Positions 1 to 9,852 of a DNA stretch of 64,000 nt are shown here, piece after piece; positions within the stretch are counted from its first letter, which is position 1; each line of letters starts with the position of its first letter. The translations under genes were made by a program, and so were the position numbers. The stretch lies in the NCBI GenBank assembly GCA_900552265.1, contig URZE01000006.1, positions 13,418 through 77,417 on the forward strand, read 5' to 3'. The notes under the pieces are model-generated. The model ran no database searches and was not told the origin of the DNA. It worked only from the letters and a program-made list of their open reading frames with translations. This DNA comes from an uncultured Oscillospiraceae bacterium. Lineage in GTDB: Bacteria; Bacillota; Clostridia; Oscillospirales; Acutalibacteraceae.

Positions 1-10
1 ACAATCCCCC

Positions 11-712
11 TTATTTATGTACAGATATTCTTTTTTCCGTTCCCTTTATAAGTCTTAAAATATTGCTTTTGTGTCGGAAAAGTATTATTACCGAAACCAT
101 AAGTGCAATTAACGTAGGAAATAAAAAATTCCATACAGATGAATTTTCTGTATTACAATATGTTAAATAAGAAAATAAAAATGTTGCCACAGGATATGAA
201 ACAGCTGCAACAATAGATGCAAGTGAAACAATTTTACTCAATAACAAAACTATTATGAATACAGTTATAAGAACTAAAAATATACGCCAATCAATCAAAA
301 GCATTGAAGACCAAGTGGTTAAAATTCCTTTTCCACCTTTAAATTTGAAGAAACACGGATAAATATGTCCTACAACACACATAAAACATGATATATAAGA
401 ATAATATACAAAAATTTCCCAAGAATCACTTCTCAAGAAAAACCAAGAAGTTATCCACAAGCTCAAAGCGACTGCTAAAACTCCTTTCGAAAAATCTCCC
501 AAGAAAGTAATAACGGCCATTTTTTTGCCCATAGTACGCAAAACATTTGTAAATCCCGCATTCCCACTTCCAACGTTTCTGATATCTTCTTGAGATTTAA
601 ACAATTTCGTAACTACAATAGAAGAATTAATACATCCAATTAAATACGAAATGGTTGAAATCATTAAAAAAGGAATTAGGTAATAATTAAGTAAAAAAAT
701 GTTTTTTAACAT
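11..712 (-). CDS. plsY: Glycerol-3-phosphate acyltransferase PlsY
   Basis: Integral membrane enzyme that transfers the acyl group of acyl-phosphate to glycerol-3-phosphate, making lysophosphatidic acid, the first step of phospholipid synthesis. The 233-aa product has several hydrophobic segments. It carries the PlsY motif GSGNAG at residues 48-53 followed by N56 and R59, and later the KFKGGKG loop of the second motif. Length is slightly above the usual ~200 aa. It lies directly downstream of der on the same strand, the usual clostridial der-plsY order. The ribosome binding site at the first ATG is weak, so translational coupling to der is possible. Confidence 0.95.
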   Translation of the reverse strand: MLKNIFLLNYYLIPFLMISTISYLIGCINSSIVVTKLFKSQEDIRNVGSGNAGFTNVLRTMGKKMAVITFLGDFSKGVLAVALSLWITSWFFLRSDSWEIFVYYSYISCFMCVVGHIYPCFFKFKGGKGILTTWSSMLLIDWRIFLVLITVFIIVLLLSKIVSLASIVAAVSYPVATFLFSYLTYCNTENSSVWNFLFPTLIALMVSVIILFRHKSNILRLIKGTEKRISVHK

Positions 713-738
713 TATAAAATTTTCTGCCTTTCCAAAAA

Positions 739-2079
739 TTAAATCTTTGGTTCGAATTTTTGTTCGGACTTTTCACGAATTATAAATCGTATCGGAGTAC
801 CAACGAAACCAAATGTACTTCTTAGATTATTTTCAATATAATGCTGATATGAAAAATGAAACAACTCAGCTTTGTTTACAAAAAATACAAATGTAGGTGG
901 CTGAACACTTACCTGAGTCATATAATAAATTTTCAAACGTCTACCTTTATGAGTCGGCAATGGTGTCTTTACAACAGCTCTCGCCAAAACATCATTCAAA
1001 GTTCCTGTAGAAATACGCATAGAATTATATTCAGAAACCTGATTAATATATTCAAAAATTTCATTTATTCGTTGACCCGTTTTTGCAGAAACAAAAATTA
1101 TAGGCGCATAAGACATAAATAAAAATTTTTCTTTAATTTTTTTCTTGTATTCATTCATGGTTTTGTCATTTTTTTCTATGGCATCCCATTTATTAACAAT
1201 TATTATGCTTGCTTTTCCTGCTTCATGAGCAAGACCTGCAACTTTAGTATCTTGTTCAGTAACTCCTTCTTTAGCGTCTATCATAATCACACAAACTCGT
1301 GAACGTTCAACTGCCAATTTTGTTCTCATTATACTATATTTTTCTATCTTATCATTAACTTTACTTTGCCGTCTAAGGCCTGCAGTATCAATAAAATTAT
1401 AATTTCCAAATTTGTTTGAAATAAATGTATCAATAGTGTCACGCGTGGTACCGGCAACATTAGAAACTATACTTCTTTCATAACCTGAAATATAATTTAT
1501 AAGTGAAGATTTTCCTACATTTGGCTTACCTATAACTGCTACTGGAATACTTTCGCTTAATTCTTCAAAATCAGAATTCGGTAAAAACTTAGATATCTCA
1601 TCAAGCAAATCTCCTGTACCATGGCCATGAACCGACGACACTTGTATAGGATCGCCAAGTCCCAAATTGTAAAATTCATAAAAATTGCAATCTGCAGCCC
1701 CAATAGTATCCGCTTTATTTACGCAAAGTACAACAGGTTTTCCCGATTTTTTTAACATATGTGCTATTTCTAAATCCGAAGACACCATTCCCGTTTTAAC
1801 ATCAACAACAAATACCACCACATCAGCCAAATCTACTGCAAGTTCAGCTTGCCTACGCACTTCTTTGGAAATAATATCATTTGATTTTATTTCTTCAATA
1901 CCACCTGTATCTACAATAGAAATTTTTCTATTTTTCCACTCACATTCACCATAAACTCTATCTCGAGTAACTCCTGGAGTATCGTCTACAATAGAAATAC
2001 GCTTACCAATTAATTTATTAAAAAGCGTAGACTTTCCAACATTCGGTCGTCCAACCAGAGCCACAACAGCATTAGCCAT
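739..2079 (-). CDS. der: Ribosome-assembly GTPase Der (EngA)
   Basis: Double-domain GTPase needed for maturation of the 50S subunit. The 446-aa protein has two tandem G domains. P-loop 1 is GRPNVGKS (10-17) with DTGG (57-60) and NKAD (121-124). P-loop 2 is GKPNVGKS (184-191), followed by a second DTAG and NKWD. A C-terminal KH-like domain ends the protein. Length and motif order are normal. It is cotranscribed with plsY downstream. The start follows an AGGATG-type ribosome binding site. Confidence 0.98.
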   Translation of the reverse strand: MANAVVALVGRPNVGKSTLFNKLIGKRISIVDDTPGVTRDRVYGECEWKNRKISIVDTGGIEEIKSNDIISKEVRRQAELAVDLADVVVFVVDVKTGMVSSDLEIAHMLKKSGKPVVLCVNKADTIGAADCNFYEFYNLGLGDPIQVSSVHGHGTGDLLDEISKFLPNSDFEELSESIPVAVIGKPNVGKSSLINYISGYERSIVSNVAGTTRDTIDTFISNKFGNYNFIDTAGLRRQSKVNDKIEKYSIMRTKLAVERSRVCVIMIDAKEGVTEQDTKVAGLAHEAGKASIIIVNKWDAIEKNDKTMNEYKKKIKEKFLFMSYAPIIFVSAKTGQRINEIFEYINQVSEYNSMRISTGTLNDVLARAVVKTPLPTHKGRRLKIYYMTQVSVQPPTFVFFVNKAELFHFSYQHYIENNLRSTFGFVGTPIRFIIREKSEQKFEPKI

Positions 2080-2175
2080 TTTTTCACATCCTGATATAAT
2101 AAAATAAATACACTTGAAGAAAATAGAGAAGGATTTCTCCTCCTCTAATCAATTGTTACTATAATGAACTAAAAA

Positions 2176-2361
2176 TTATGCTCCCTTTTTAATAACTTCT
2201 CTTCCCTTATAATAACCGCAAGATTTGCACACTCTGTGAATTAACTTCAACGCTCCGCACTCTTCACATCTGCTGAAAGCCGGAACTTTTATCTTCCATA
2301 CGTTAGAACGTCTTGTGTTTCTTCTCGCTTTAGAATGTTTTCTTTTAGGTACTATTGCCAT
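2176..2361 (-). CDS. rpmF: 50S ribosomal protein L32
   Basis: Small (61 aa), very basic ribosomal protein. The N-terminus AIVPKRKHSKARRNTRRS is the L32 signature. Two CxxC pairs (CEECG and CKSCG) make this the zinc-binding form, as opposed to the C-minus paralogue. A strong AAGGAGG ribosome binding site sits just before the ATG. The DUF177 gene (yceD) that usually precedes rpmF is not adjacent here. Confidence 0.97.
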   Translation of the reverse strand: MAIVPKRKHSKARRNTRRSNVWKIKVPAFSRCEECGALKLIHRVCKSCGYYKGREVIKKGA

Positions 2362-2527
2362 TACTATGGAACCTCCTTATTAAACACAACAAAAAATCCG
2401 TTTGCAATTCGGTATAGTCATTATAAAATATTTCTACAAGTTTGTCAAGAGCTTATACCGTTTTTATTTTTATAATAAACGTTTCATAATCTTTATAATT
2501 TTTTTACTAAATTTATAAAAATTCAAA

Positions 2528-3826
2528 TCAATATCCAGGTTTATCTAACAATCTAAACATATTAACTTTATATTCCTCCACACCTGGCTGATTGAATGGA
2601 TTTACATTCATCAAATATCCTGAAACTGCGCAAGCTTTTTCAAAAAAATAAATAATATAACCCAACCAATATTCCGAATAACTATCAATTGTGATGATAA
2701 TATTTGGTGTTCCACCATTGGTATGAGCCAAAACAGTAGCTTCGAAAGCTTTCTCATTTACGTAATTCAATTTTTTACCTTCAAGATAATTTAGCTCATC
2801 TAAGTCATTTTCACAATGAGGTACAATTAAACCTTCATCAAAATTTCTTGCTTTTATTACAGTTTCAAACAATATTTTATTTCCCTCTTGAATAAATTGC
2901 CCCATAGAATGTAAATCAGTCGTAAAAATAGCGGTTGCAGGAAAAATTCCAGTACAATTTTTGCCTTCACTTTCACCAAAAAGTTGTTTCCACCACTCAA
3001 AAAAATAACGAAGTCTTGAATCGTAACCTGCAATTAATTCAATGTGTTTTCCTTTTTTATAAAAAATATTTCTCAAAACAGCGTATTTATAACAATCATT
3101 AATTTTTAAAGACTTATTCAAATTTTCTTCATAAGAATCACGAGCACCACTCAATATCTCATCTATATTTGCTCCGCTAACTGCTAACGGAAGTAGTCCT
3201 ACAGCTGTCAAGACAGAATAACGCCCACCTATATTTTGCGGTATTTCAAAACACTCATAACCTTCTTCACGAGCAATTTTCAAAAGTGAACCTCTATACG
3301 GATCAGTGGTACAGTAAATTCTATCTTTCGCTTGTTCTTTCCCATATTTGTTTTCCAGAAATTTTTTGAAAACCCTAAATGCTATAGCTGGTTCGGTGGT
3401 TGTGCCCGATTTTGAAATAACATTAATTGAAACATCTCTTTTTTTACAAATTTCTAAGATATCTTCCAATTCTTGAGAATTCACAGAATTTCCTACAAAA
3501 AAAATCTTAGGAGAATTTTTTGATAAGTAGTTATAATTTGGAGATTTCAAAAACTCTATCGCAGCTCTCGCTCCCAAATACGATCCACCAATTCCAATGA
3601 CAACAAAAATATCAGAATTCTCTCTTATTTTTTTTGCAGAAGACTTAATTTTTTCAAGTTCCTGAGTATTAATTTTTATAGGTAGATCTAGCCACCCTTT
3701 AAAATCATTTTCATTTTCGGAAACAAAATGTAAAGCATCATGTATCTCGTTTATCTTAATTTGAAATCCTTCAATTTCTTCATCTGTAACAAATTCACTC
3801 AAATAACTTGTGTCAAAATTAATCAT
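2528..3826 (-). CDS. pgi: Glucose-6-phosphate isomerase
   Basis: Cytosolic glycolytic enzyme interconverting glucose-6-phosphate and fructose-6-phosphate. The 432-aa length fits the short bacterial form. Family landmarks are the sugar-phosphate-binding stretch VISKSGTTTEPAIAFR, the PGI signature region around NIGGRYSVLTAVGLLPLAVSG, the GESEGKN active-site segment and a C-terminal NPFNQPGVEEYK block. It stands alone between tsf and rpmF on the same strand. Confidence 0.97.
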   Translation of the reverse strand: MINFDTSYLSEFVTDEEIEGFQIKINEIHDALHFVSENENDFKGWLDLPIKINTQELEKIKSSAKKIRENSDIFVVIGIGGSYLGARAAIEFLKSPNYNYLSKNSPKIFFVGNSVNSQELEDILEICKKRDVSINVISKSGTTTEPAIAFRVFKKFLENKYGKEQAKDRIYCTTDPYRGSLLKIAREEGYECFEIPQNIGGRYSVLTAVGLLPLAVSGANIDEILSGARDSYEENLNKSLKINDCYKYAVLRNIFYKKGKHIELIAGYDSRLRYFFEWWKQLFGESEGKNCTGIFPATAIFTTDLHSMGQFIQEGNKILFETVIKARNFDEGLIVPHCENDLDELNYLEGKKLNYVNEKAFEATVLAHTNGGTPNIIITIDSYSEYWLGYIIYFFEKACAVSGYLMNVNPFNQPGVEEYKVNMFRLLDKPGY

Positions 3827-3869
3827 CAGATATAACCTCTCGGAGATGTACGCTCTTAATTGAAATACA

Positions 3870-3903
3870 GTGTGTCCTAAAGATCAAGAATTCTCGGACA
3901 CAC
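3870..3903 (-). terminator. Hairpin downstream of tsf
   Basis: An 8-bp perfect inverted repeat (GTGTGTCC / GGACACAC) lies between tsf and pgi. On the minus strand it follows the tsf stop codon and is trailed by a short T-containing tract. It is probably the transcription end of the rpsB-tsf operon, although the T-run is weak. Confidence 0.55.
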
Positions 3904-3914
3904 TACTATGTTAA

Positions 3915-4829
3915 CTATTTAATCATTCCGGCAACTTCTTGAGCAAAGTTATCTTCTTTCTTTTCTATTCCTTCACCCTTTTCGAATCTTACAAAAGAAA
4001 TGATTTTTATACTTGTTCCCAATTCTTTGGAAATTTTTTGTGTATACTGTTCGATACTGAGGTTTCCGTCCTTTACAAATGCTTGATTCATTAGGCAAAC
4101 CTCTTTATAGTATTTTCCGATTCTTCCCTCTACTATTTTTTCAGCAATATTTTCCGGTTTTCCATCACCAACAATTTGCTCTTTTAATATCTTTCTCTCA
4201 TGAGCTATTACGTCAGCCGGTATCTCTTCCGGAACAAGATAAAGCGGATTGATTGCTGCGATTTGCATCGCTACATCTTTAGAAAATGCTTTGAAAACAT
4301 CGGTTTTGGCAACATCTTTATTATCTACATCAAAATTTACCAAAACACCAATTTTTCCAGCTGCGTGAACATATCCCGCAACAACACCTTCAAAACGTTT
4401 AAAACGTCTGATTTTTATATTCTCTCCTATTGTAAGAATTTTTTCTTGTAATATTTCTTCAACTGTTTTACCGTTTTCTGCCTTTAATTTCAATAACTCT
4501 TCAACAGATTGCGGATTTTTTTCTATGACAATTTCACCACAAAGTTTAACAAATGATTGAAAATCGACATTCTTTGCCACAAAATCCGTTTCAGAGTTTA
4601 CCTCTATAGCCACACCAACACTGCCGTCCTCATTTGTATAAGCCATCGCTAATCCCTCTGCTGCTACTCTTGAAGATTTCTTAGTTGCTGCCGCTAAACC
4701 TTTTTCTCTCAAAAAATCTATAGCCGCTGCCATATCTCCATCGGACGAAGCAAGTGCTTTTTTGCAATCCATCATGCCGCATCCTGTTTTTTCTCTCAGT
4801 TCCTTAACATCTTTAGCAGTAAAACTCAC
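3915..4829 (-). CDS. tsf: Elongation factor Ts
   Basis: Guanine nucleotide exchange factor for EF-Tu. The N-terminal UBA-like domain (SFTAKDVKELREKTGCGMMD) and the TDFVAKN block of the core are diagnostic. I place the start at the GTG at 4829, giving 304 aa. It has AGGAGG seven bases upstream and yields the standard N-terminus (M)SFTAKDV. An in-frame ATG 17 codons upstream lacks a ribosome binding site and adds non-homologous residues. It is the second gene of the rpsB-tsf operon. Confidence 0.96.
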   Translation of the reverse strand: MSFTAKDVKELREKTGCGMMDCKKALASSDGDMAAAIDFLREKGLAAATKKSSRVAAEGLAMAYTNEDGSVGVAIEVNSETDFVAKNVDFQSFVKLCGEIVIEKNPQSVEELLKLKAENGKTVEEILQEKILTIGENIKIRRFKRFEGVVAGYVHAAGKIGVLVNFDVDNKDVAKTDVFKAFSKDVAMQIAAINPLYLVPEEIPADVIAHERKILKEQIVGDGKPENIAEKIVEGRIGKYYKEVCLMNQAFVKDGNLSIEQYTQKISKELGTSIKIISFVRFEKGEGIEKKEDNFAQEVAGMIK

Positions 4830-4922
4830 GCTAATTCCTCCTGAATTCAAATTAATACAATCAAGTAAGCCGAATTTCAATCAAACTTCATCTATAAATT
4901 CGGCTCCTGCATTCACAATTTA

Positions 4923-5684
4923 CTATTCTTGTTCTGATTCAACAGTTTCAACTTCACTAAACTCTTCTTCGGAAACTTCTGGAAGAATCTCTTCTTGAAT
5001 TTCTCCTTCTTTTCCCTCTATTACTGCTTGTGCCATAGCCCCACTTATAAGTTTGACTGCTCTGATAGCATCGTCATTTCCGGGTATTACGTAATCAACT
5101 GCATCCGGATCACAATTTGTATCAACTATTGCAACAACCGGTATGTCAAGTTTTTTAGCTTCTGCTACAGCTATACGCTCCTTTTTCGGATCCACGACAA
5201 AAAGTGCCCCCGGAAGTTCTTTCATATCTTTTACGCCGCCTAAAAACTTTTCAAGTTTTTCAATTTCCAGACGAAGCTTTATTACTTCTTTTTTCGGGAG
5301 AAGTTCAAATGTTCCGTCTTCTTCCATGGCTTTAAGTTGATTTAAACGACTTACTCTTTTACGTATTGTAGAAAAGTTAGTAAGCATACCGCCAAGCCAC
5401 CTGGCATTCACAAAAAATGAACCGGATCTCAACGCTTCAGATTTTACTGATTCTTGAGCTTGTTTCTTTGTTCCCACGAAAAGGACAGATTTTCCTTGTT
5501 CAGTTACTTCTTTGATGAAATTGTAAGCTTGGTCAAGTTTTTTTACAGTTTTTTGCAAATCGATAATGTAAATACCGTTGCGTTGAGTAAAAATATACTC
5601 GGCCATTTTTGGATTCCATCTGCGAGTTTGGTGTCCGAAATGCACACCTGCTTCTAAAAGTTGTTTCATCGATACTACTGACAT
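4923..5684 (-). CDS. rpsB: 30S ribosomal protein S2
   Basis: Ribosomal protein S2, 253 aa. The N-terminus [20 protein letters not shown] and the motifs [26 protein letters not shown] and PGNDDAIR are typical. The C-terminal tail is highly acidic and rich in Glu, as in many Clostridia. A strong AAGGAGG ribosome binding site precedes the ATG, and tsf follows on the same strand. The ~100-nt 5' leader can fold (see the separate entry), consistent with feedback control. Confidence 0.98.
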   Translation of the reverse strand: MSVVSMKQLLEAGVHFGHQTRRWNPKMAEYIFTQRNGIYIIDLQKTVKKLDQAYNFIKEVTEQGKSVLFVGTKKQAQESVKSEALRSGSFFVNARWLGGMLTNFSTIRKRVSRLNQLKAMEEDGTFELLPKKEVIKLRLEIEKLEKFLGGVKDMKELPGALFVVDPKKERIAVAEAKKLDIPVVAIVDTNCDPDAVDYVIPGNDDAIRAVKLISGAMAQAVIEGKEGEIQEEILPEVSEEEFSEVETVESEQE

Positions 5685-5712
5685 TAAATATTCCTCCTTG
5701 GTTTTTTCCTCC

Positions 5713-5761
5713 GCCGAACTTTAGCCTTTTGGCCACCTGCGTATTTGTATTTCTTTTCGGC
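5713..5761 (-). promoter_or_regulatory. Structured rpsB leader (candidate S2 autoregulatory element)
   Basis: In the rpsB 5' leader, read on the minus strand, GCCGAA pairs with TTCGGC about 40 nt later. They enclose a smaller GGCC-AAAA-GGCT hairpin. The structure ends shortly before two purine-rich GGAGG elements and the rpsB start. Long structured leaders ahead of rpsB often mediate ribosomal-protein feedback. No known Rfam family is recognised here. Confidence 0.4.
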
Positions 5762-5781
5762 GTGTGTATTTCAACTGAACT

Positions 5782-5810
5782 AATGTACCACAAAACGATT
5801 AAAATTGCAA
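5782..5810 (-). promoter_or_regulatory. Sigma-A promoter of rpsB-tsf
   Basis: On the minus strand TTGCAA and TACATT are separated by 17 nt, about 100 nt ahead of rpsB. Spacing is optimal and both hexamers are one or two bases from consensus. Confidence 0.5.
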
Positions 5811-5829
5811 TAATTATTTAATTAAAATT

Positions 5830-6879
5830 TTAAATTATTAGCATTGCATCACCAAAACTGAAAAATCTATACTTTTCTTCAACTGCGGTTTTATAAGCTC
5901 TCATAATAGTTTCATACCCTGCGAATGCCGAAACAAGCATTATAAGTGTACTCTCAGGAAGATGAAAATTTGTTATAAGTCCATCTGTTATCCCAAAATT
6001 GTAGCCTGGTTTTATAAATATGTCTGTAGAACCTTCAAATGCCTTGATCTCACCGAATTTATCGTATACGGATTCTACTGTACGGCAACTCGTGGTTCCG
6101 ACACATATAACTCTATTTCCTGATTTTTTTGCGTTTTTTATCACTTCTGCCGTACTTTGTGGAACTATAAAAAATTCTGAATGCATTTTATGATTTTCAA
6201 TATTTTCTTCTTTTACAGGACGAAAAGTTCCCAAACCCACGTGCAACGTCACAGAGACCACATTTATCCCCTTATCCTTTATTTTTTTCAAAAGTTCGGG
6301 AGTAAAATGAAGTCCTGCGGTAGGAGCGGCGGCTGAACCCAAATCTCTGGCATAAACTGTTTGATAACGGGATTTATCTTTTAACTTTTCTTTTATGTAA
6401 GGCGGAAGGGGCATTTGACCGATTTCTTCAAGTTTACTAAAAAAATTTTTTATATCTTCAAACTGAATCACTCTGTTTCCATCCGGCAATATTTCTGTTA
6501 TTTCAGCAGTCAAATGTGTACCTTTTTCATCTCCGAAAATAAATTTAAATCCACTCTTAGCTTTTTTCCCAGGTTTGACTAATGTTTCCCACATGCCAGA
6601 ACCTAACTGTTTAAGAAGTAAGAATTCTACCATATACCCTGTTTCGACATTTTTTCCGAAAATTCTGGCAGGCAAAACTTTAGAATCGTTTATTACCAGG
6701 CAATCTCCAGGATTAAGATATTCTACCACGTCATAAAATTTTTTATGAATAATTTTTCCACTTTGCTTATCCACTATCATAAGCCTTGAAAAATCTCTCG
6801 GTTCAATCGGATGCTGAGCAATAAGATCTTCAGGTAAATAATAATCAAACGTACTTTTTTTATTAAAATCAATATCCAA
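5830..6879 (-). CDS. queA: S-adenosylmethionine:tRNA ribosyltransferase-isomerase QueA
   Basis: Transfers and isomerises the ribose of SAM onto 7-aminomethyl-7-deazaguanine in tRNA, giving epoxyqueuosine. The 349-aa protein has the N-terminal [14 protein letters not shown] motif, SRLM, the [16 protein letters not shown] block and the C-terminal [19 protein letters not shown] block. It acts after Tgt, which is encoded about 4 kb away on the other strand. Start codon follows a GGAGG-type site. Confidence 0.97.
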   Translation of the reverse strand: MDIDFNKKSTFDYYLPEDLIAQHPIEPRDFSRLMIVDKQSGKIIHKKFYDVVEYLNPGDCLVINDSKVLPARIFGKNVETGYMVEFLLLKQLGSGMWETLVKPGKKAKSGFKFIFGDEKGTHLTAEITEILPDGNRVIQFEDIKNFFSKLEEIGQMPLPPYIKEKLKDKSRYQTVYARDLGSAAAPTAGLHFTPELLKKIKDKGINVVSVTLHVGLGTFRPVKEENIENHKMHSEFFIVPQSTAEVIKNAKKSGNRVICVGTTSCRTVESVYDKFGEIKAFEGSTDIFIKPGYNFGITDGLITNFHLPESTLIMLVSAFAGYETIMRAYKTAVEEKYRFFSFGDAMLII

Positions 6880-6955
6880 ATTTTATTTCCTCCAAATTAT
6901 TTTAGACTACCATTATAACAAATAAAATTCTTAATGGAAATTATCAATAATCAAA

Positions 6956-6985
6956 TTGACTTATTTCTCAATACAATGGTATTAT
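6956..6985 (+). promoter_or_regulatory. Sigma-A promoter of asd-dapA-dapB
   Basis: TTGACT and TATTAT are separated by 18 nt. This drives a leader of about 90 nt before asd. Within the leader, a nine-codon reading frame (MIYYIIKNT, ATG at 7026) sits behind a purine-rich AAGGCGGTG stretch. The asd start itself has only a poor ribosome binding site. Confidence 0.55.
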
Positions 6986-7081
6986 AGAGTTTTGAAGTAA
7001 TAAATAAAGGCGGTGAAAAGAGCAAATGATTTATTACATCATAAAAAACACGTAAAATTAAAATCATAGGCTCAAAACATT

Positions 7082-8161
7082 ATGAAAAAATATAAAATAG
7101 GAATTTTGGGTGCTACTGGGACCGTCGGGCAAAAATTTACGGCCCTTTTGCAAAATCACCCTTGGTTTGAAATCGAAACACTTGCTGCCGGTCCGAATTC
7201 CGCCGGAAAATCTTATAGTCAGGCCGTTGAAAACAGGTGGATTATGGATTCTCCCATACCATCAAAAATAAAAGATAAAATAGTTTATGATGCAGTCAGA
7301 GACATAGAAAAAATTGCAAAATCCGTTGATTTTGTTTTTTGTGCCTTAAATATGAACAAAGATGAAACCCGGAAGTTGGAAGAAAGATACGCAAAAGCAG
7401 AATGTCCGGTTATTTCTAACAACAGCGCAAACAGAGGAATTTGCGACATTCCGATGATAATTCCTGAAATTAATGCACATCACATGGACGTCATCCCATA
7501 TCAAAAAACAAGATTGGGAACAAAAAAAGGATTTATAGCCACAAAATCAAATTGTTCAATTCAGTGTTACGTTCCTGCGCTTCATCCCCTTTTTGAATTT
7601 GAGATAGATAAAATACTTGTATGTACATATCAAGCTATATCCGGTGCCGGAAAAACTTTTGAAACCTGGCCTGAAATGAAAGATAATATCATACCATTTA
7701 TACAAGGAGAAGAAGAAAAATCCGAACAAGAACCTTTAAAAATTTGGGGAGAAGTAAAAAACGGAGAAATAATTCCCAACAAAAATATAAACATTACTTC
7801 TCAATGTTTGAGAGTACCTGTTACAGATGGGCATACAGCAGCAGTTTTTGTGTCTTTTAAAACGCAAATATCGCCGAAAGATGCCATTCAAAAATTGAAA
7901 AATTTTAAAGGACATGAAAAGAGCAGAAATTTACCCAGTTCAACTTCACAATTTATAAATTATTTTGAGGATAATTCAAGACCTCAAATCAAGATTGACC
8001 GAGAAATAGAAAAAGGTATGGGAATTGCAGTCGGAAGAATGCGAAATGATTCTCAATATGATTTAAAATTTGTATGCATGAGCCATAACACGGTGCGAGG
8101 TGCTGCCGGAGGAGCTATTCTTTTGGCCGAAATGCTTTGCCGTGAAGGATACATATCATAA
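7082..8161 (+). CDS. asd: Aspartate-semialdehyde dehydrogenase (archaeal/fungal-type)
   Basis: NADPH-dependent reduction of aspartyl phosphate to aspartate semialdehyde, the entry to diaminopimelate, lysine and threonine synthesis. The 359-aa protein has a nucleotide-binding GATGTVG at 10-16 and the catalytic cysteine in TKSNCSIQ (C158). Overall length and the GILGATGTVGQKF N-terminus match the archaeal/fungal-type subfamily rather than the E. coli type. It is first gene of a run with dapA and dapB. The three together feed peptidoglycan and lysine. Confidence 0.93.
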   Translation: MKKYKIGILGATGTVGQKFTALLQNHPWFEIETLAAGPNSAGKSYSQAVENRWIMDSPIPSKIKDKIVYDAVRDIEKIAKSVDFVFCALNMNKDETRKLEERYAKAECPVISNNSANRGICDIPMIIPEINAHHMDVIPYQKTRLGTKKGFIATKSNCSIQCYVPALHPLFEFEIDKILVCTYQAISGAGKTFETWPEMKDNIIPFIQGEEEKSEQEPLKIWGEVKNGEIIPNKNINITSQCLRVPVTDGHTAAVFVSFKTQISPKDAIQKLKNFKGHEKSRNLPSSTSQFINYFEDNSRPQIKIDREIEKGMGIAVGRMRNDSQYDLKFVCMSHNTVRGAAGGAILLAEMLCREGYIS

Positions 8162-8177
8162 TTGGAGGCTATTGATA

Positions 8178-9065
8178 ATGAAAAAAACAATTTTCAAAGG
8201 CGCAGGAGTAGCACTCATAACTCCTATGAACAAGGATGGTTCCGTAAACTATGATGCACTTGGTCAATTAATAGAATTTCAAATAAAAAACGGAACTGAC
8301 GCAATAATTACTTGTGGAACTACTGGAGAATCAGCCACACTAAGTTGCGAAGAAAAAATAAAGGTCATAAAATTTACCGTTGAAAAAACGGCAAAAAGAA
8401 TTCCAGTTATAGCAGGTACTGGATGCAATGATACGGAAGCTACTCTTAAATCTTCCTTAAAAGCTCAAGAGCTGGGTGTCGATGGATTGCTTATAGTTAC
8501 TCCATATTATAATAAAACATCTCAGTCCGGGCTTATAAAACACTATACATACATAGCGGACAAAATTGATATTCCCATTATTCTTTACAATGTTCCATCC
8601 AGAACAGGCGTAAACATAAACCCCGAAACTTGTGCTGAACTTTCAAAACATCCAAATATTTGCGCAATAAAAGAAGCAAGCGGATATATTTCTCAAGTAG
8701 CCAAAATAAAAAATTTGTGCGGAGAAAATTTGAATATTTATTCCGGAAACGATGATCAAATTGTACCCATTCTTTCCCTCGGAGGCATCGGAGTTATATC
8801 AGTATTTTCAAATATTTGTCCCAAAGAATGCCATTTGCTTGTTAAAGAATATCTCGAAGGAAATATTGAAATTGCTTCAAAAATGCAAATTAAATATTTA
8901 GAACTGATGAACACCATGTTTTGCGACGTAAATCCGATACCGGTTAAAGAAGCCTTAAATATGATGGGATATGGTTGTGGAAGATGCCGCATGCCCCTCG
9001 ATATTTTAAGTGAGGAAAATTACAAAAAACTTGAAAAAACAATGAAAAAATTTTCGTTAATATAA
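8178..9065 (+). CDS. dapA: 4-hydroxy-tetrahydrodipicolinate synthase
   Basis: Condenses pyruvate with aspartate semialdehyde in the diaminopimelate pathway. The 295-aa TIM-barrel protein has GTTGES at 47-52, the catalytic tyrosine Y137 in YNVPSRTG and the Schiff-base lysine K165 in AIKEASG. The ATG at 8178 is preferred: it has TTGGAGG seven bases upstream and gives the usual length. A longer reading frame extends back into asd without homology. It sits 16 nt after asd. Confidence 0.97.
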   Translation: MKKTIFKGAGVALITPMNKDGSVNYDALGQLIEFQIKNGTDAIITCGTTGESATLSCEEKIKVIKFTVEKTAKRIPVIAGTGCNDTEATLKSSLKAQELGVDGLLIVTPYYNKTSQSGLIKHYTYIADKIDIPIILYNVPSRTGVNINPETCAELSKHPNICAIKEASGYISQVAKIKNLCGENLNIYSGNDDQIVPILSLGGIGVISVFSNICPKECHLLVKEYLEGNIEIASKMQIKYLELMNTMFCDVNPIPVKEALNMMGYGCGRCRMPLDILSEENYKKLEKTMKKFSLI

Positions 9066-9096
9066 TGTTTAAAAAGGACGGAGAAAAAGCACGAAT

Positions 9097-9852
9097 ATGA
9101 AAATAATAATTTGCGGATGCAACGGAAAAATGGGAAAAGCTATAATCGAAGCAGTTGAAAAATCCGAAAATTCCTTTGTTGTGGCGGGAGTAGATATAAA
9201 TCATTCTGAAAATGGTGAATTTCCTGTTTTCGAAAGTATAGAAAAAATAAATTTACCTGCTGATGTCATAATAGATTTTTCACACCCTTCTGCGCTTTCA
9301 TCGGTTTTAAAATACAGCAAAAAAAATAAAATACCCGCAGTAATTTGTACTACGGGTCTTTCTTGCGAGCAAATTGAAGACATTAAGAAAACTGCTTGTG
9401 AAGTTCCAATTTTTTATTCCAGGAATATGTCTTTAGGAATTAATTTACTTTTAGAACTCTCTAAAACCGCTACCAAAGTTCTCGGAAAAAATTTCGATAT
9501 AGAAATAATAGAAAAACACCACAATCAAAAAATAGATGCTCCCAGCGGTACTGCTTTGATGATTGCAGAAAAAATTTCCGAAACTTTAAATAATGATACA
9601 AAATATGTTTTCGACAGAACTCAAAAGCGATCACCAAGATGCAAAAACGAAATAGGAATACATTCTGTGCGAGGCGGAAGCATTCCGGGAGAACATGAAA
9701 TTATTTTCGCAGGAAAAGATGAGATAATAACGCTTTCTCATCATGCAGGTTCAAGAGATATATTTGCTTTAGGTGCACTTCGTGCAGCAGAATTTACCTC
9801 TGTACAAAATCCCGGACTTTATTCCATGGAAAATATGATTAAAAATTCATAA
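9097..9852 (+). CDS. dapB: 4-hydroxy-tetrahydrodipicolinate reductase
   Basis: NAD(P)H-dependent reductase of the diaminopimelate pathway, 251 aa. It has an N-terminal dinucleotide-binding GCNGKMGKA (7-15) and the catalytic/substrate block HHNQKIDAPSGTA starting at residue 141. Third gene of the asd-dapA-dapB operon. Its stop codon overlaps the 3' end of the convergent deoxyribosyltransferase-like gene by six bases. Confidence 0.97.
   Translation: MKIIICGCNGKMGKAIIEAVEKSENSFVVAGVDINHSENGEFPVFESIEKINLPADVIIDFSHPSALSSVLKYSKKNKIPAVICTTGLSCEQIEDIKKTACEVPIFYSRNMSLGINLLLELSKTATKVLGKNFDIEIIEKHHNQKIDAPSGTALMIAEKISETLNNDTKYVFDRTQKRSPRCKNEIGIHSVRGGSIPGEHEIIFAGKDEIITLSHHAGSRDIFALGALRAAEFTSVQNPGLYSMENMIKNS

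Noticed and set aside
5533..5821. Overlapping open frames on both strands across the rpsB start (86 and 70 codons)
   Set aside because: They overlap the rpsB coding sequence and leader, have no ribosome binding site of their own and no recognisable protein pattern.
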